Assembly (NCBI GenBank): GCA_013289585.1
Contig: JABCZR010000009.1
Span: 62,001 to 126,000 of the forward strand
Origin: Acidobacteriota bacterium
GTDB taxonomy: Bacteria; Acidobacteriota; Terriglobia; Acidiferrales; UBA7541
Direction of reading: 5' to 3'
Length of the DNA stretch: 64,000 nucleotides
Position numbers and translations under genes: made by a program. Positions 34,754 through 44,320 of this stretch are shown here, in pieces. The notes below the pieces were generated by a model. It ran no database searches and was not told where the DNA came from. It was given only the letters and a program-made list of their open reading frames with translations. How positions within the stretch are numbered: position 1 is the first letter of the stretch; every line of letters starts with the position of its first letter.

Positions 34754-35794
34754 ATGAAGGAAATTCGCGAACACATCGAGCGCGTCGAAACAGGCCACAT
34801 CCTTATGGGTGCCGAAGCGGAAGCGGTGATGGAAGAGCTGCTTTCGGGGCGCATGGAGACGCCGGAGATCGCGCGTTTGCTGACGGCGCTGAACCAGCGG
34901 CCTATTCAAGTGCAGGAGCTCGTGGGGTTTGCGCGGGTGATGCGGCGAAGCGCGACGCGGGTGTTCGCGGAGGGCGAGACGCGGCCGGAGCGGATGGTGG
35001 ATACATGCGGCACGGGGGGCGACGCTTCGAACACGTTTAACATTTCGACGGCGGCTGCGATTGTGGCGGCGGCAGCCGGCGCGCGTGTGGCGAAACATGG
35101 CAACCGTGCCGCAAGTTCGCAGTGCGGCTCGGCCGATGTACTGGAAGCGCTTGGCGTACGGATCGATCTGCCGTTCGAACGGTACGGACGAGCGATCCGG
35201 GAGATCGGCATCGGATTCCTTTTCGCGCAGGCGGCGCACACGGCAACCCGGCGTGCCGCCGCCGCGCGAAAACAGATCGGCGTGCGTACAATCTTTAATT
35301 TGCTGGGCCCGCTGACGAATCCTGCGGGAGCGCAAGCGCAAGTCCTCGGCGTTTTCTCCACGGAGGTAATCGATCTGGTCGCAGCGACGCTCGCGGAGCT
35401 CGGCGCAGAGCATGCGTTCGTGGTGCACGGAGCGGGCGGGCTCGACGAAATTTCTATTTCCGGGGACACGCAGGTCGCGGAAATAAAACATGGCGTTGTT
35501 CGGCGCTTCACTCTGACACCGGAAGAGTTCGGAGTATCGCGAGCCCCGCTCGAATCGTTGCGCGGTGGAACCGCTGCGGAGAACGCCGCGATTATTCGCC
35601 GAGTCCTGAATGGCGAAGCTGGTCCACCGCGCGACATCGTAGTGATCAATGCGGCTGCAGCTTTTGTTGCAGCTGGGGTCGCTCCAAATTTTCGTGAGGC
35701 TGCGAATCTTGCGGGCGAGACCATCTCTTCAGGCACGGCGGCGGACAAACTCAGAGCGCTCGCAGCGTTCACAAACACACGCGGAATGCACTAA
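34754..35794 (+). CDS. trpD: Anthranilate phosphoribosyltransferase
   Basis: Second tryptophan pathway step: joins anthranilate to PRPP. Signatures are VDTCGTGGDASNTFNIST for PRPP binding, VAKHGNRAASSQCGSADVLE for anthranilate, FLFAQAAH and the NLLGPLTNPAGAQAQVLGVF stretch. The length of 346 fits. It stands alone on the plus strand, apart from trpE and trpG at 38327-40392 on the other strand, so tryptophan genes are split here. Confidence 0.95.
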   Translation: MKEIREHIERVETGHILMGAEAEAVMEELLSGRMETPEIARLLTALNQRPIQVQELVGFARVMRRSATRVFAEGETRPERMVDTCGTGGDASNTFNISTAAAIVAAAAGARVAKHGNRAASSQCGSADVLEALGVRIDLPFERYGRAIREIGIGFLFAQAAHTATRRAAAARKQIGVRTIFNLLGPLTNPAGAQAQVLGVFSTEVIDLVAATLAELGAEHAFVVHGAGGLDEISISGDTQVAEIKHGVVRRFTLTPEEFGVSRAPLESLRGGTAAENAAIIRRVLNGEAGPPRDIVVINAAAAFVAAGVAPNFREAANLAGETISSGTAADKLRALAAFTNTRGMH

Positions 35795-35825
35795 ACCTGA
35801 ATCGCATCACTGTAAAGCAGGTGAT

Positions 35826-36458
35826 TTACGGCCGGTCGGGGCTTTCCAGAGCTTCCTGCACGCCAATGACAGTGATCACCCCGATGGCGATGGGTATGGC
35901 CAGGAAGCGACCGTGGACTAAGGGTTGAGGCACATGGTTGGAACGCCCGCCGCACGCCCCAGGAATGGAGACCCGGTAGGACTTTCCTTCCTCGATAATT
36001 TTGGTTTCCTTGCCGGCAGTCACTTCGAGGGACTGGACGCGGCTGGTGACCACCACGGCGCAGTTTTCGAGCGTCACCTGTCCGGCGGTGAGCGCAGGCG
36101 TCTGAGGCCGAACGCGGACGTCAACCGCATCGATTTTCAGCGATCCGCCGCTTTCCACACGGAAAGCCACGGAGCCACGCTGGAGCATTCCGCTCAAGCT
36201 GCCGCCATCCTGATTCATATACAGGACACTATCCTCGGCAAGGGTAAGTTGCACGGGGCCGGAGCGCAGGGTTAACGCGCCGCCAACCTCGGTCGAGAGA
36301 CGGTCACCGGCATAGATCGTTGTTCCGGCCGAAGTCGCCGTGTTGTTCAAGTGCCCGCCGGTCGACTGCGTGATGGCGCCAATCGGCGAGGTCTGTCCGG
36401 GCAGAGAAATACCCGTCAACAAAATCACCAGCGCCGTGGCCAGACTGCGGCGAAACAT
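35826..36458 (-). CDS. FecR-like domain protein with signal peptide
   Basis: A 210-residue protein starting at ATG 36458 with a signal peptide (MFRRSLATALVILLTGISLP). The mature part has a FecR-type beta core: TIYAGDRLSTEVGGALTLRS, VQLTLAEDSVLYMNQDGGS and GSVAFRVESGGSLKIDAVDV. A hydrophobic segment near the C-terminus (FLAIPIAIGVITVIGV) may anchor it. There is no iron-transport context here; in Acidobacteria such single-domain proteins are common and of unknown role. It is divergent from the M20 peptidase. Confidence 0.75.
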   Translation of the reverse strand: MFRRSLATALVILLTGISLPGQTSPIGAITQSTGGHLNNTATSAGTTIYAGDRLSTEVGGALTLRSGPVQLTLAEDSVLYMNQDGGSLSGMLQRGSVAFRVESGGSLKIDAVDVRVRPQTPALTAGQVTLENCAVVVTSRVQSLEVTAGKETKIIEEGKSYRVSIPGACGGRSNHVPQPLVHGRFLAIPIAIGVITVIGVQEALESPDRP

Positions 36459-36573
36459 ACTTGTGCGAATCCTCCGAGGGAAGTGCAGTTTCAGTTTAGG
36501 GAGGAGCAGGCGCGCGCACACTGGTACTGTGCGTAAACGGGTGTTGGCGGCTTCTGCACAAGCAGAGACGCAG

Positions 36574-36607
36574 CCTGTCCGGAAGTACAGCTGTTCCAAC
36601 GGACAGG
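36574..36607. promoter_or_regulatory. Long inverted repeat in a divergent promoter region
   Basis: CCTGTCCG (36574-36581) pairs perfectly with CGGACAGG (36600-36607), and GGAA/TTCC extends pairing inside. No T-run follows, so it is not a terminator. It lies between the divergent FecR-like and M20 peptidase genes and may be an operator for one or both. Confidence 0.5.
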
Positions 36608-36721
36608 TGCGCGCGAAACAAAGCTTCACAAGGTCAGATAGAATTGACGTGTGGCGTAATCGTGCTTCAAATGGAGCTGGCGAGCAAGAGTGTTACGGGG
36701 AAAATTGGGGGGAACGTAACT

Positions 36722-38278
36722 TTGAAAAAAATCGTGATCATGGTGTTGATGGCCCTAGCGGGTTACCCAGCGCTGGCGCAGAAGCCTACTCCTCAGGCGC
36801 CCGCGCAGGTAGCGCAGCAGGTGCGCGACTATCGCATAGCCAACGAGGACCGCATTATTCGCGAGTTGACGGAGTTTCTTGCGATCCCCAATGTTGCCAG
36901 CGACACCCCCAACATTCAGAAAAACGCGGCGCACCTAGTGGAGATGCTCGAAGCTCGCGGGATTGAGACGCATCTGCTGCCCATCACGGGACGCGGCCCG
37001 GTGGTTTTCGGCAAGCTAACCTCGCCGGAGGCGAAACGCACGGTGATCTTCTACGCGCATTACGACGGCCAGCCAGTCGATCCGGCAGCCTGGACGGATG
37101 GCAGACCCTTTGAGCCGGCGCTGCGCGACGCGGCGATTGAGGCGGGCGGAAAGCGCATTCCCTTCCCTGAAAACAGCGCGCAACACGGCGCGATCTATAA
37201 TGACGATTGGCGGATTTATGCGCGGTCGTCCTCCGATGACAAATCTCCTATCGTCGCGCTTCTCGCAGCGCTGGATGCCCTGCGCGAAAAGAAAATTCCC
37301 CTGTCTGTGAATTTGAAAGTCATTTTGGAAGGCGAAGAAGAAGCAGGTTCTACCAATCTGCAGCACACCCTGGAGCTGCACAAAAATCTTCTTGGCGGAG
37401 ATTTGCTGATCACCGGTGACGGGCCGGTGCATCAGAGCGGGCGGCCGCTGGTTTTCTTCGGCAACCGCGGCGACATCGGGCTGGACATCACGGTATATGG
37501 GGCAGTGCGCGCTTTGCACAGCGGGCACTATGGCAACTGGGCGCCGAATCCGGCGATGGAACTGTCGCGGCTGCTGGCGAGCATGAAAGATGCGGATGGG
37601 CGCGTGCTGATTGACGGCTACTACGACGATGTCACGCCGCTCGGTGAGTTGGAGAAAAAGGCTCTCGCGCAAATGCCACAGAACGACGCCGATCTCGAGC
37701 GCGAATTGGGGATCGCAAAACCGGAAGGCGGCGGAAAAAAACTTGTCGAGCTGTTGACGCAGCCCTCGTTGAATATTCGAGGGTTGCGCAGCGCGTACGT
37801 CGGGGAGCAGGCACAGAATGTGGTGCCCGATCGCGCGGAGGCGTCGCTCGATGCGCGACTCGTGATGGGCGAAGATCCGCAGAAAAAGTTTGAGCAGATC
37901 GCGGCGTTTATCCGCAAGCAGGGTTACTTGGTGATCGATCGAGAGCCAACAATGGAAGAACGGCGCTCTCACGCGCTGATCGCCAAGGTCATCAATGAAG
38001 GCGGGTATCGCGCGTCGCGGACGCACATGGATTTGCCCGTTTCGAAGGCGCTGGTGGAGGTGGTTCAGGGCGCGGCGGGCGGAAACACGGTAATTGCGCC
38101 GGGGCTGGGCGGCAGTGTGCCAATGTACATTTTCGAGGATCTCGGTTTGCCCTGGATCGGTGTGCCCATCGTGAATTACGACAATCACCAGCACAGCTCC
38201 GACGAAAACCTGCGGCTCGGCAATCTCTGGCGCGGCATGGAAATTTACGGTGTGATTCTGGCAGATCTGAATTGGTGA
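36722..38278 (+). CDS. Secreted M20 family metallopeptidase
   Basis: Zn-dependent dipeptidase/carboxypeptidase-like enzyme. Metal-ligand motifs are in order: FYAHYDGQPVD, SSDDKSPIVALLAALDAL, EGEEEAGSTNL with the general base, and HQHSSDENLRLGNLWRG at the C-terminus. The lid domain lies at about 230-380. I start at TTG 36722, which gives a clean signal peptide (KKIVIMVLMALAGYPALAQ) behind a GGGGGAA ribosome site; an ATG at 36671 would put a 17-residue polar leader before it. It probably degrades peptides in the periplasm. Substrate unknown. Confidence 0.85.
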   Translation: MKKIVIMVLMALAGYPALAQKPTPQAPAQVAQQVRDYRIANEDRIIRELTEFLAIPNVASDTPNIQKNAAHLVEMLEARGIETHLLPITGRGPVVFGKLTSPEAKRTVIFYAHYDGQPVDPAAWTDGRPFEPALRDAAIEAGGKRIPFPENSAQHGAIYNDDWRIYARSSSDDKSPIVALLAALDALREKKIPLSVNLKVILEGEEEAGSTNLQHTLELHKNLLGGDLLITGDGPVHQSGRPLVFFGNRGDIGLDITVYGAVRALHSGHYGNWAPNPAMELSRLLASMKDADGRVLIDGYYDDVTPLGELEKKALAQMPQNDADLERELGIAKPEGGGKKLVELLTQPSLNIRGLRSAYVGEQAQNVVPDRAEASLDARLVMGEDPQKKFEQIAAFIRKQGYLVIDREPTMEERRSHALIAKVINEGGYRASRTHMDLPVSKALVEVVQGAAGGNTVIAPGLGGSVPMYIFEDLGLPWIGVPIVNYDNHQHSSDENLRLGNLWRGMEIYGVILADLNW

Positions 38279-38306
38279 TGCTATCACTGATAAGCCGCGA
38301 CGAGCA

Positions 38307-38331
38307 GGGCGCACCATGCTGCGCCCCTACA
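38307..38331. repeat. REP-like hairpin element, copy 2
   Basis: GGGCGCA pairs with TGCGCCC around a 6-base loop, followed by CTACA; the last 15 bases are identical to copy 1 at 32071-32085. Like copy 1 it lies between convergent genes (M20 peptidase and trpG). Confidence 0.6.
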
Positions 38332-38890
38332 AAGATAGGAAATTCTTGAGGAGCTGCTTGCCGGATTCGGTGAGGACGGATTCGGGATGGAACTGGACGC
38401 CTTCGATTTTGCAGCGGCGGTGGCGCAGGCCCATGATGATGCCGTCATCGGTTTCGGCAGTGATGGCGAGTTCGCGCGGGAGCGATTTGCGTTCCACGAT
38501 GAGCGAGTGATAGCGCGTGGCCGTGAAGGGATCCGTCAGCTTGCGGAAAATATTCTTTCCGTCGTGATGGATCTGGCTGGTCTTGCCATGGAAGAGTTTC
38601 GGGGCACGGACAATTTTTCCACCAAATGCAGCGCCGATGGCTTGATGCCCGAGGCAGACTCCTAGGATTGGAAATTTTCCCGCCAAGCGTTCGATCAGCT
38701 CCACGGAGATGCCAGCCTCCTGTGGCGTGCACGGCCCGGGCGAAATCACAATGCGCTCCGGCTTGCGGCGGGTGATTTCTTCCACGGTGATCTTGTCGTT
38801 GCGGTGCACTTCGACGTTGCACCCCAGCTCGCCGAGATACTGCGCGAGGTTGTAGGTAAACGAATCGTAGTTGTCCAGCAGCAAAATCAT
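38327..38890 (-). CDS. trpG: Anthranilate synthase component II (glutamine amidotransferase)
   Basis: Supplies ammonia from glutamine to TrpE. The class I amidotransferase triad is visible: Cys in [16 protein letters not shown], and His-Glu in [14 protein letters not shown]. It starts [20 protein letters not shown], as usual, and its ATG overlaps the trpE stop by four bases. The 187-residue form could also serve para-aminobenzoate synthesis, as TrpG does in some bacteria. Confidence 0.95.
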   Translation of the reverse strand: MILLLDNYDSFTYNLAQYLGELGCNVEVHRNDKITVEEITRRKPERIVISPGPCTPQEAGISVELIERLAGKFPILGVCLGHQAIGAAFGGKIVRAPKLFHGKTSQIHHDGKNIFRKLTDPFTATRYHSLIVERKSLPRELAITAETDDGIIMGLRHRRCKIEGVQFHPESVLTESGKQLLKNFLSL

Positions 38891-40392
38891 GACGGCTTTC
38901 TCAATCGGCCCCTACCGTTTGCGGCTTCCAAGGCCGCAAGTAACGCCCTGGCCTTGTTCACGCTCTCTTCATATTCGCCCTCGGGCGTGGAATCCGCAAC
39001 GATGCCGCCGCCGGCCTGCACGTAGGCTATGCCATTCTTGACGACCATGGTGCGCAGAGCGATGCAGGAATCGAGATTGCCAGCGAAATCGAGATACAAG
39101 ATGCCGCCGGCATAGATTCCGCGGCGTGCGCGCTCCAGCTCTTCGATGATTTCCATGGCGCGAACTTTCGGCGCACCAGAGACGGTACCTGCTGGAAAGC
39201 AAGCCATCAGCGCGTCAAAGCAATCCACATCTTCGCGCAAGCAGCCGCGGAGGCTGGAAACCAGATGCATGACATGGGAGTAGCGCTCCACGGTGAGCAA
39301 CTTTTCGGGCCGCACCGTGCCGTAATCGCAGACGCGCCCGAGATCGTTGCGCCCCCGATCGACGAGCATGATGTGTTCGGCGCGCTCCTTTTCGCTGGCA
39401 AGCAATTCGCGTTCGAGGCGTTGGTCTTCGGCTTCGTCTTTTCCGCGCCAGCGCGTTCCCGCAATGGGCCGGTAGAAAACGTCGCGTCCCTGGACTTTGA
39501 CGAGCATTTCCGGCGAACTGCCGACGATGGAAACGTCGTTCATCTGCAGGTAGAAAAGATAGGGCGAAGGATTCAGCGCGCGCAGCTCGCGATAAATCTC
39601 GAAAGGATCGGCCTTGGTCTTCGCCGAGAAACGCTGGCTCACCACTACCTGGAAAATGTCTCCTGCGCGAATGTACTGCTTGGCCTTTCGAACGGCGGCG
39701 AGATACTCGGGCCGGCGGAAATTCGAAGTCACTTTGACTGGCGCACTCTTCTTGACCGCGGATTGCTTCCTGGGGAGCTCGGCCGCAACAGGTTCGGCGA
39801 GCAGGCGGCGCGTCTCCTTGATTTCGCGCACCGCGGCGTTGTACTTCGTGCGCAGCGAACCGGAGCCCTCGGTGAAAACGTTGCGCACGATCCACAACCT
39901 GTGCTGCACATGATCGAACGCGATGATGCCGTGATAGAACATCAGCATGGCATCGTAGAGCCCGATTTCGTCGCGCAAACGTTTGGGCAGCCGCTCGATC
40001 AGGCGCACCATGTCGTAACTGAAATAGCCGATCGCCCCCGCCACCAGCGGCGGCAAGCCCGGAAGCCGCACGGGGCGGAACCGCTCGATGCGTTCGCGCA
40101 AAAACGAAATGGGATCGCGCTCTTCCCAAACAACCCGGTCGCGGCTTTCCATCACGCAGGCGCCGGCCGCATAGCGAAAGACTTCTTCCGGATGCGCGCC
40201 GGCAAACGTATAGCGCGCGATTTTTTCTCCGCCTTCCACGCTTTCGAGCAAAAACGAATACCGCGAGCCCTGCGCGATACGCAGATAAGCGCTGACGGGC
40301 GTCAACAAATCCGCGGAAAACACGTCGTACACGGGGATAAGATTCCCCTGTTTAGCAAGGCGCTGGAATTCGCGGAAGTCGGGCTGAATCAT
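38887..40392 (-). CDS. trpE: Anthranilate synthase component I
   Basis: Converts chorismate to anthranilate. The N-terminal domain has [20 protein letters not shown], with the [16 protein letters not shown] regulatory region that binds tryptophan in other TrpE proteins. The catalytic domain has [48 protein letters not shown] and [20 protein letters not shown]. Length of 501 is normal. It sits between aroDE and trpG in a minus-strand run that carries chorismate towards tryptophan. Confidence 0.96.
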   Translation of the reverse strand: MIQPDFREFQRLAKQGNLIPVYDVFSADLLTPVSAYLRIAQGSRYSFLLESVEGGEKIARYTFAGAHPEEVFRYAAGACVMESRDRVVWEERDPISFLRERIERFRPVRLPGLPPLVAGAIGYFSYDMVRLIERLPKRLRDEIGLYDAMLMFYHGIIAFDHVQHRLWIVRNVFTEGSGSLRTKYNAAVREIKETRRLLAEPVAAELPRKQSAVKKSAPVKVTSNFRRPEYLAAVRKAKQYIRAGDIFQVVVSQRFSAKTKADPFEIYRELRALNPSPYLFYLQMNDVSIVGSSPEMLVKVQGRDVFYRPIAGTRWRGKDEAEDQRLERELLASEKERAEHIMLVDRGRNDLGRVCDYGTVRPEKLLTVERYSHVMHLVSSLRGCLREDVDCFDALMACFPAGTVSGAPKVRAMEIIEELERARRGIYAGGILYLDFAGNLDSCIALRTMVVKNGIAYVQAGGGIVADSTPEGEYEESVNKARALLAALEAANGRGRLRKPS

Positions 40393-40474
40393 TGGAGTAG
40401 GTTCACGGCTGACAGTCTACAGTCCAAAATAAAAAGAGCACCATTATTACATTTCTTCATCAAAGTCCGGGAGA

Positions 40475-41992
40475 CTAGCGGCGGTCCGGCTTATCTTCCA
40501 CCTGGAGAGCATTGCGTACGGCACGGCGCATGAGCGCTTCAGGCGCGCGCTTTTCCGTCCAGATCTCCCATTGCGCGATTCCCTGCGCAAGGAACATGTC
40601 CACGCCGGAAACGGTGGCAATGCCTTTTCTGGCGGCGAGCTTCAAGAGCTGGGTACGTTCCGGACGGTAGATCAGATCCATGACGAGGCGGCAGTTCAAC
40701 TCTCCGGTCGCGAGGGGAGAAATTCCTTCCTGCGGGTGCATGCCAACCGGCGTGGAGTTGAGGATGGCGTCGAAAAATTCCGTGCGCAGAGCGCGGCGCG
40801 GAACGACTTCTCCACCAGCGGCGCGCGCTAATTCCTTCGCCGCTTTGCTGCGGCGTGCGCAGATGCTGACCATCGCGCCTCCACGCGCCAGCGAGAACGC
40901 GGCCGCACGCGCCGACCCGCCGGCGCCGAAGATCAGCACGCGGCTCCCGCGAATACGGAGCTTTTTTTCCAGCGCCCGAAGCACACCGACATAATCGGTG
41001 TTACAACCGTAAAGCCCACCGTCACGCCGAACCACAACGGTATTCACCGCGCCGATGTCCGCGGCCAGCGGCTCACAATCCTTCAGATGCCTCAGAATTG
41101 TCTGCTTGTGAGGCAGCGTCACGCTGAAACCCCGGACGCCAAACTCGGGAACGGCCGCAAGAAAATCTCCCAACCGATGGACGAGAAACGACAAGTGGAC
41201 TGCATCTACGCGGCGGGCCACGAAACCTGTGTTGTGCAGGAGCGGCGACAGCGAATGACCGATGGGATCCCCAATCACGCCATAAACTCGCGTCTTCCGC
41301 GTGATCTGATGCGCGCGGTAAAGGTGCTTCAACTCGTCCAGCGAAACTTGGCCGGGAGCCGTGGCTTCCGCGACCGGCGCATAGGCCAAGGCGCTCCCTT
41401 CGCGCAGCGCCAGAATGCGGGCGGGCAGCCCAACGTCGCCCATGGGAACGGCAACAAAATTCTTCGAACGCCGCGCCAGGCGCAGCAAGCGCAGACTATC
41501 CGAGATGGTCCGCGCCTTGGCCGCGATTTTCACGGCATCCACACCTCCACGCGTGGGAACACTCACGCTTCGGGGCAGCGCGGGCGTCCGCTCAAAATCA
41601 TGCATGGAGAGCAACACTCGCGGCGGCACGGCGTACTCGCGAACGGATTGATCCGGCAGCTTGCGCAAAGTCTCCACTTCCAGGTCGCACCACTGGCAAC
41701 CCGCCTCGCGCGCTTGCATCAGCCAATACAATTCGCGGTCAACGTCACCGGTGAATTTTCCTCCGCCCTCGCGGCGCCTGCAGGTCGCCAGAAGTGTCGC
41801 ACTCTTGGGTCCGTGCTTGCGTAGCCAGCGGAGAAAGCGCACGCGCTCCGAGTCGCTGCGCAACCAATCGAGCCGCAATTCAACGGTCTTGGTTTCCTTC
41901 AGTGCTGACCGGAACTGTCTGCTCATTTCATCTGCGGTGGAGGCCGCAACGACCGCGCAGATGCCCCGTACCCCTGTTCCAAACAAGCCCAT
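40475..41992 (-). CDS. aroDE: Bifunctional 3-dehydroquinate dehydratase / shikimate dehydrogenase
   Basis: Fusion of two consecutive shikimate pathway enzymes. The N-terminal ~220 residues are type I dehydroquinase: RGICAVVAASTADEM, catalytic His in LLSMHDFERTP and Schiff-base Lys in VDAVKIAAKA. The rest is shikimate dehydrogenase: VIGDPIGHSLSPLLHN, GFSVTLPHKQT with catalytic Lys, GAVNTVV, the NADP motif GAGGSARAAAFSLARGGA and LNSTPVGMHP. The start at 41992 (MGLFGTG) puts the first beta strand close to the N-terminus; ATGs at 42016 and 42049 are alternatives. It lies 82 bases upstream of trpE, so one transcript is likely. Confidence 0.93.
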   Translation of the reverse strand: MGLFGTGVRGICAVVAASTADEMSRQFRSALKETKTVELRLDWLRSDSERVRFLRWLRKHGPKSATLLATCRRREGGGKFTGDVDRELYWLMQAREAGCQWCDLEVETLRKLPDQSVREYAVPPRVLLSMHDFERTPALPRSVSVPTRGGVDAVKIAAKARTISDSLRLLRLARRSKNFVAVPMGDVGLPARILALREGSALAYAPVAEATAPGQVSLDELKHLYRAHQITRKTRVYGVIGDPIGHSLSPLLHNTGFVARRVDAVHLSFLVHRLGDFLAAVPEFGVRGFSVTLPHKQTILRHLKDCEPLAADIGAVNTVVVRRDGGLYGCNTDYVGVLRALEKKLRIRGSRVLIFGAGGSARAAAFSLARGGAMVSICARRSKAAKELARAAGGEVVPRRALRTEFFDAILNSTPVGMHPQEGISPLATGELNCRLVMDLIYRPERTQLLKLAARKGIATVSGVDMFLAQGIAQWEIWTEKRAPEALMRRAVRNALQVEDKPDRR

Positions 41993-42161
41993 GCCCCGCC
42001 TTCGCCGCCAATCCATTGAAAACAAGGCCCCTAGTATGCGCAGTATCAAAAGTGTAAAGCAACCCTGGCCTACTTGTTGACGAGGGGGGATAGCCCTGCT
42101 ATTTTCGCTAAGAAACGTCCCTGCACGGCCCGTTAGGGCGTGTTTTCGAAGGAGTTATGGC

Positions 42162-43037
42162 ATGCGCGCTAGACTAGCAGCTTTGTCTCTTGTACTTCTC
42201 CTGGGTGCCGTCGTTATTTACGCCCAGGGCGGACCGCAGGGTAACCGGGTTCCGCCTCAAGTCACCTTTAGTGCTGTGAATTGTTCCGGTTTTGTCACGG
42301 ACCAGAAGATACCCAACGCCATCGCGGTCATCTCCGGAGAGCAATCCAATTACAAAATTACTTTTGATCGCGGCGATCTCGTTTATATCAATCGCGGCCA
42401 GGACAAGGGCGTGCGCGTCGGCGACCGTTTCTCGGTTGTCCGGCCAATCGAGGATCCCAATCGCGTGCCCTGGTTCAAGTGGCAGGCCAAGCTCATGAAG
42501 GCCATGGGCACGGAATACCAGGATGAGGGGCAACTGCGGGTAGTCAACGTTCAACCCAAGGTTTCCATCGCGGAGGTTACTTTCTCCTGCGATTACATGC
42601 AGCGCGGCGATACGGTGGTGCCCTATTCCGACCGTCCACAGCCCCCCTTCAAGGACCCAGCGGCATTTGACCATTTCGCTCCCGTCAGCGGCAAACCCGT
42701 GGCCATGGTGGTTGGAGGATTGGACTTCTCGGATGTCTACGGCAAGCTGCAAACGATCTATGTAAACCTAGGCACCAAGCAGGGAGTCAAGGTCGGCGAT
42801 TACTTCCGCATCTTCCGCTACCAGGGCACAAACGTGGAGACCGTGCCGCAAACCAAAGACTATCAGTACACCATGTATGGTTTCGGGAGTGCCCCGCAAC
42901 GCTATTCGTGGAACGATCTGCCGCGTGAAATCCTTGGCGAGGGCATCGTGATTAACGTCAGCCCCAATTCATCGACAGTGATGATTACCTATAGCACGAT
43001 CGAGGTCTACGCAGGCGACTACGTGGAAATCGAATAG
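42162..43037 (+). CDS. Conserved secreted protein with duplicated FlgT-like motif
   Basis: A 291-residue protein with a signal peptide (MRARLAALSLVLLLGAVVIY, cleavage after AQ). Two segments repeat the same pattern about 140 residues apart: VYINRGQDKGVRVGDRFSVV near 75-95 and IYVNLGTKQGVKVGDYFRIF near 205-225. This G-x-x-x-GVKVGDxF signature resembles the C-terminal domain of flagellar assembly protein FlgT and related outer-membrane accessory proteins, but there are no flagellar genes nearby. Function unknown; periplasmic or surface location is likely. Confidence 0.75.
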   Translation: MRARLAALSLVLLLGAVVIYAQGGPQGNRVPPQVTFSAVNCSGFVTDQKIPNAIAVISGEQSNYKITFDRGDLVYINRGQDKGVRVGDRFSVVRPIEDPNRVPWFKWQAKLMKAMGTEYQDEGQLRVVNVQPKVSIAEVTFSCDYMQRGDTVVPYSDRPQPPFKDPAAFDHFAPVSGKPVAMVVGGLDFSDVYGKLQTIYVNLGTKQGVKVGDYFRIFRYQGTNVETVPQTKDYQYTMYGFGSAPQRYSWNDLPREILGEGIVINVSPNSSTVMITYSTIEVYAGDYVEIE

Positions 43038-43146
43038 ACAACAATACCTTTTTGTTGCGTGATTCTGGCCCGTGCGGCTCCATCCGCCCGGGCCTTTTCT
43101 TTGTGACCTCGTCGTGCGCCTTGCCGGGAAAAAGCTGCGGCAACTC

Positions 43147-43710
43147 TTACGTCAGTCCACCCTTCTCGTGGTCTGAAAACACTTCACAGGTAAAGCCGAA
43201 GAGGCGCGCTTCCGTGTCCTGCCACGCTTCACGCCGGAGTCCCGCTTTCCGGCAGGTCTCCTCCAGAAACTGCTCACGGGTAAAATGATGTTCGAGCGCA
43301 ACCTGTGGCAGTAGCAGCCCGCGCTGGGCGTGGAGCGCTACCAGTAGGCCATGGCGCCCGAGTTCAATGGCTTCTGGGGCGATCGGCGATAGCAGCGAAA
43401 GCAGCGAAATCTCAATCGAAAGCTCGCCGAGCTGGTCCACTCGCAGGGGCGGAAACCGGGGATCTTCCAACGCCGCACTGGCGGCGCAGCGGACGATAGC
43501 CGCACCCAGCGGTTCATCCGGTTCGACGACGCCGATGCAACCCTGCAGGCGCCCTCGAGCGTGCAGGGTAACGAAGACGCCGCGGCGCTCCGCGAAGATT
43601 CCGTCACGTGGGATAAGGTCTGGAAGCTTACGGTGGGAAACGGTTTCAACCACAGCCGTGCGCGCCAGTTCCAGCGCGGAGCGCCTCTCTGCTTCAGAGA
43701 GGGACGGCAT
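43147..43710 (-). CDS. AMMECR1 domain protein
   Basis: A 187-residue AMMECR1-fold protein from ATG 43710 (MPSLSEAERRSALELAR). Typical features are FVTLHARGRLQGCIGVVEPD, with the conserved RGCIG-like LQGCIG motif, then EDPRFPPLRVDQLGELSIEI and LEHHFTREQFLEETCRKAGL near the end. The family's biochemical role is unknown. It overlaps the 3' end of pgsA by 17 bases on the same strand, so the two are probably co-transcribed. Confidence 0.88.
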   Translation of the reverse strand: MPSLSEAERRSALELARTAVVETVSHRKLPDLIPRDGIFAERRGVFVTLHARGRLQGCIGVVEPDEPLGAAIVRCAASAALEDPRFPPLRVDQLGELSIEISLLSLLSPIAPEAIELGRHGLLVALHAQRGLLLPQVALEHHFTREQFLEETCRKAGLRREAWQDTEARLFGFTCEVFSDHEKGGLT

Positions 43711-44320
43711 CCTCAGACTTCTTGCGCGCCTCAAGCATGCGCAGCCGCCGGCGTTGCTTGATGCTGTCGTCCACGTGACTCCAGAAACGCCGGAAATACT
43801 GTGCCGCGGAGATCAGCGCACTGATCACCACCAGCCAAAGCAGGATAAGCGCCAGCGGTTTCAGTGACGGGTGGCCCGCGCCTGCGATCAGTACGGCCAC
43901 GGCGCACACTTGCAGAACCATCTTCGTTTTGCCAAGTGCCGACGCCTCGATGGTGAATCCCTCCGCCGAGGCAATATTTCGCAGACCAAGAACCGTGAAC
44001 TCACGCCCGATGATAATCACCACCATCCACGCAGGAACCAGGTGCATGTCCACCAGAGAAACGAACGCCGCGGAGATCAAAAGTTTATCGGCGATGGGAT
44101 CGAGAAGAATTCCCAGCGTCGTCACTTGCAGCCGCCGCCGCGCCAGATACCCATCCGCCCAATCCGTTGCGGCCGCCAGCAGCAGGATCAGCACTCCCCA
44201 AACTTCGAAGTGCATCGTGTAGCCCCAGAGCTCGACGTTGGGACTGCGGGTCAGCAGGATTACAATGAGAACGGGAACGAAGAAAATCCGCAGCAACGTC
44301 AGTGAGTTAGGAAGATTCAT
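43694..44320 (-). CDS. pgsA: CDP-diacylglycerol-glycerol-3-phosphate 3-phosphatidyltransferase
   Basis: Membrane enzyme for phosphatidylglycerol phosphate synthesis, the entry to acidic phospholipids. The CDP-alcohol phosphotransferase signature is complete: DWADGYLARR, eight bases of spacer residues, then GILLDPIADKLLI. The N-terminus MNLPNSLTLLRIFFVPVLIV and four or more hydrophobic helices fit. The C-terminal tail (KQRRRLRMLEARKKSE) is basic. Length of 208 is slightly above usual. Whether it makes PGP or another CDP-alcohol product cannot be fixed by sequence, but PgsA is the best match. Confidence 0.92.
   Translation of the reverse strand: MNLPNSLTLLRIFFVPVLIVILLTRSPNVELWGYTMHFEVWGVLILLLAAATDWADGYLARRRLQVTTLGILLDPIADKLLISAAFVSLVDMHLVPAWMVVIIIGREFTVLGLRNIASAEGFTIEASALGKTKMVLQVCAVAVLIAGAGHPSLKPLALILLWLVVISALISAAQYFRRFWSHVDDSIKQRRRLRMLEARKKSEDAVPL

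Noticed and set aside
40393-40474. Tryptophan leader peptide/attenuator before trpE
   Set aside because: The only short frame has a single Trp codon, and no terminator hairpin with T-run follows.
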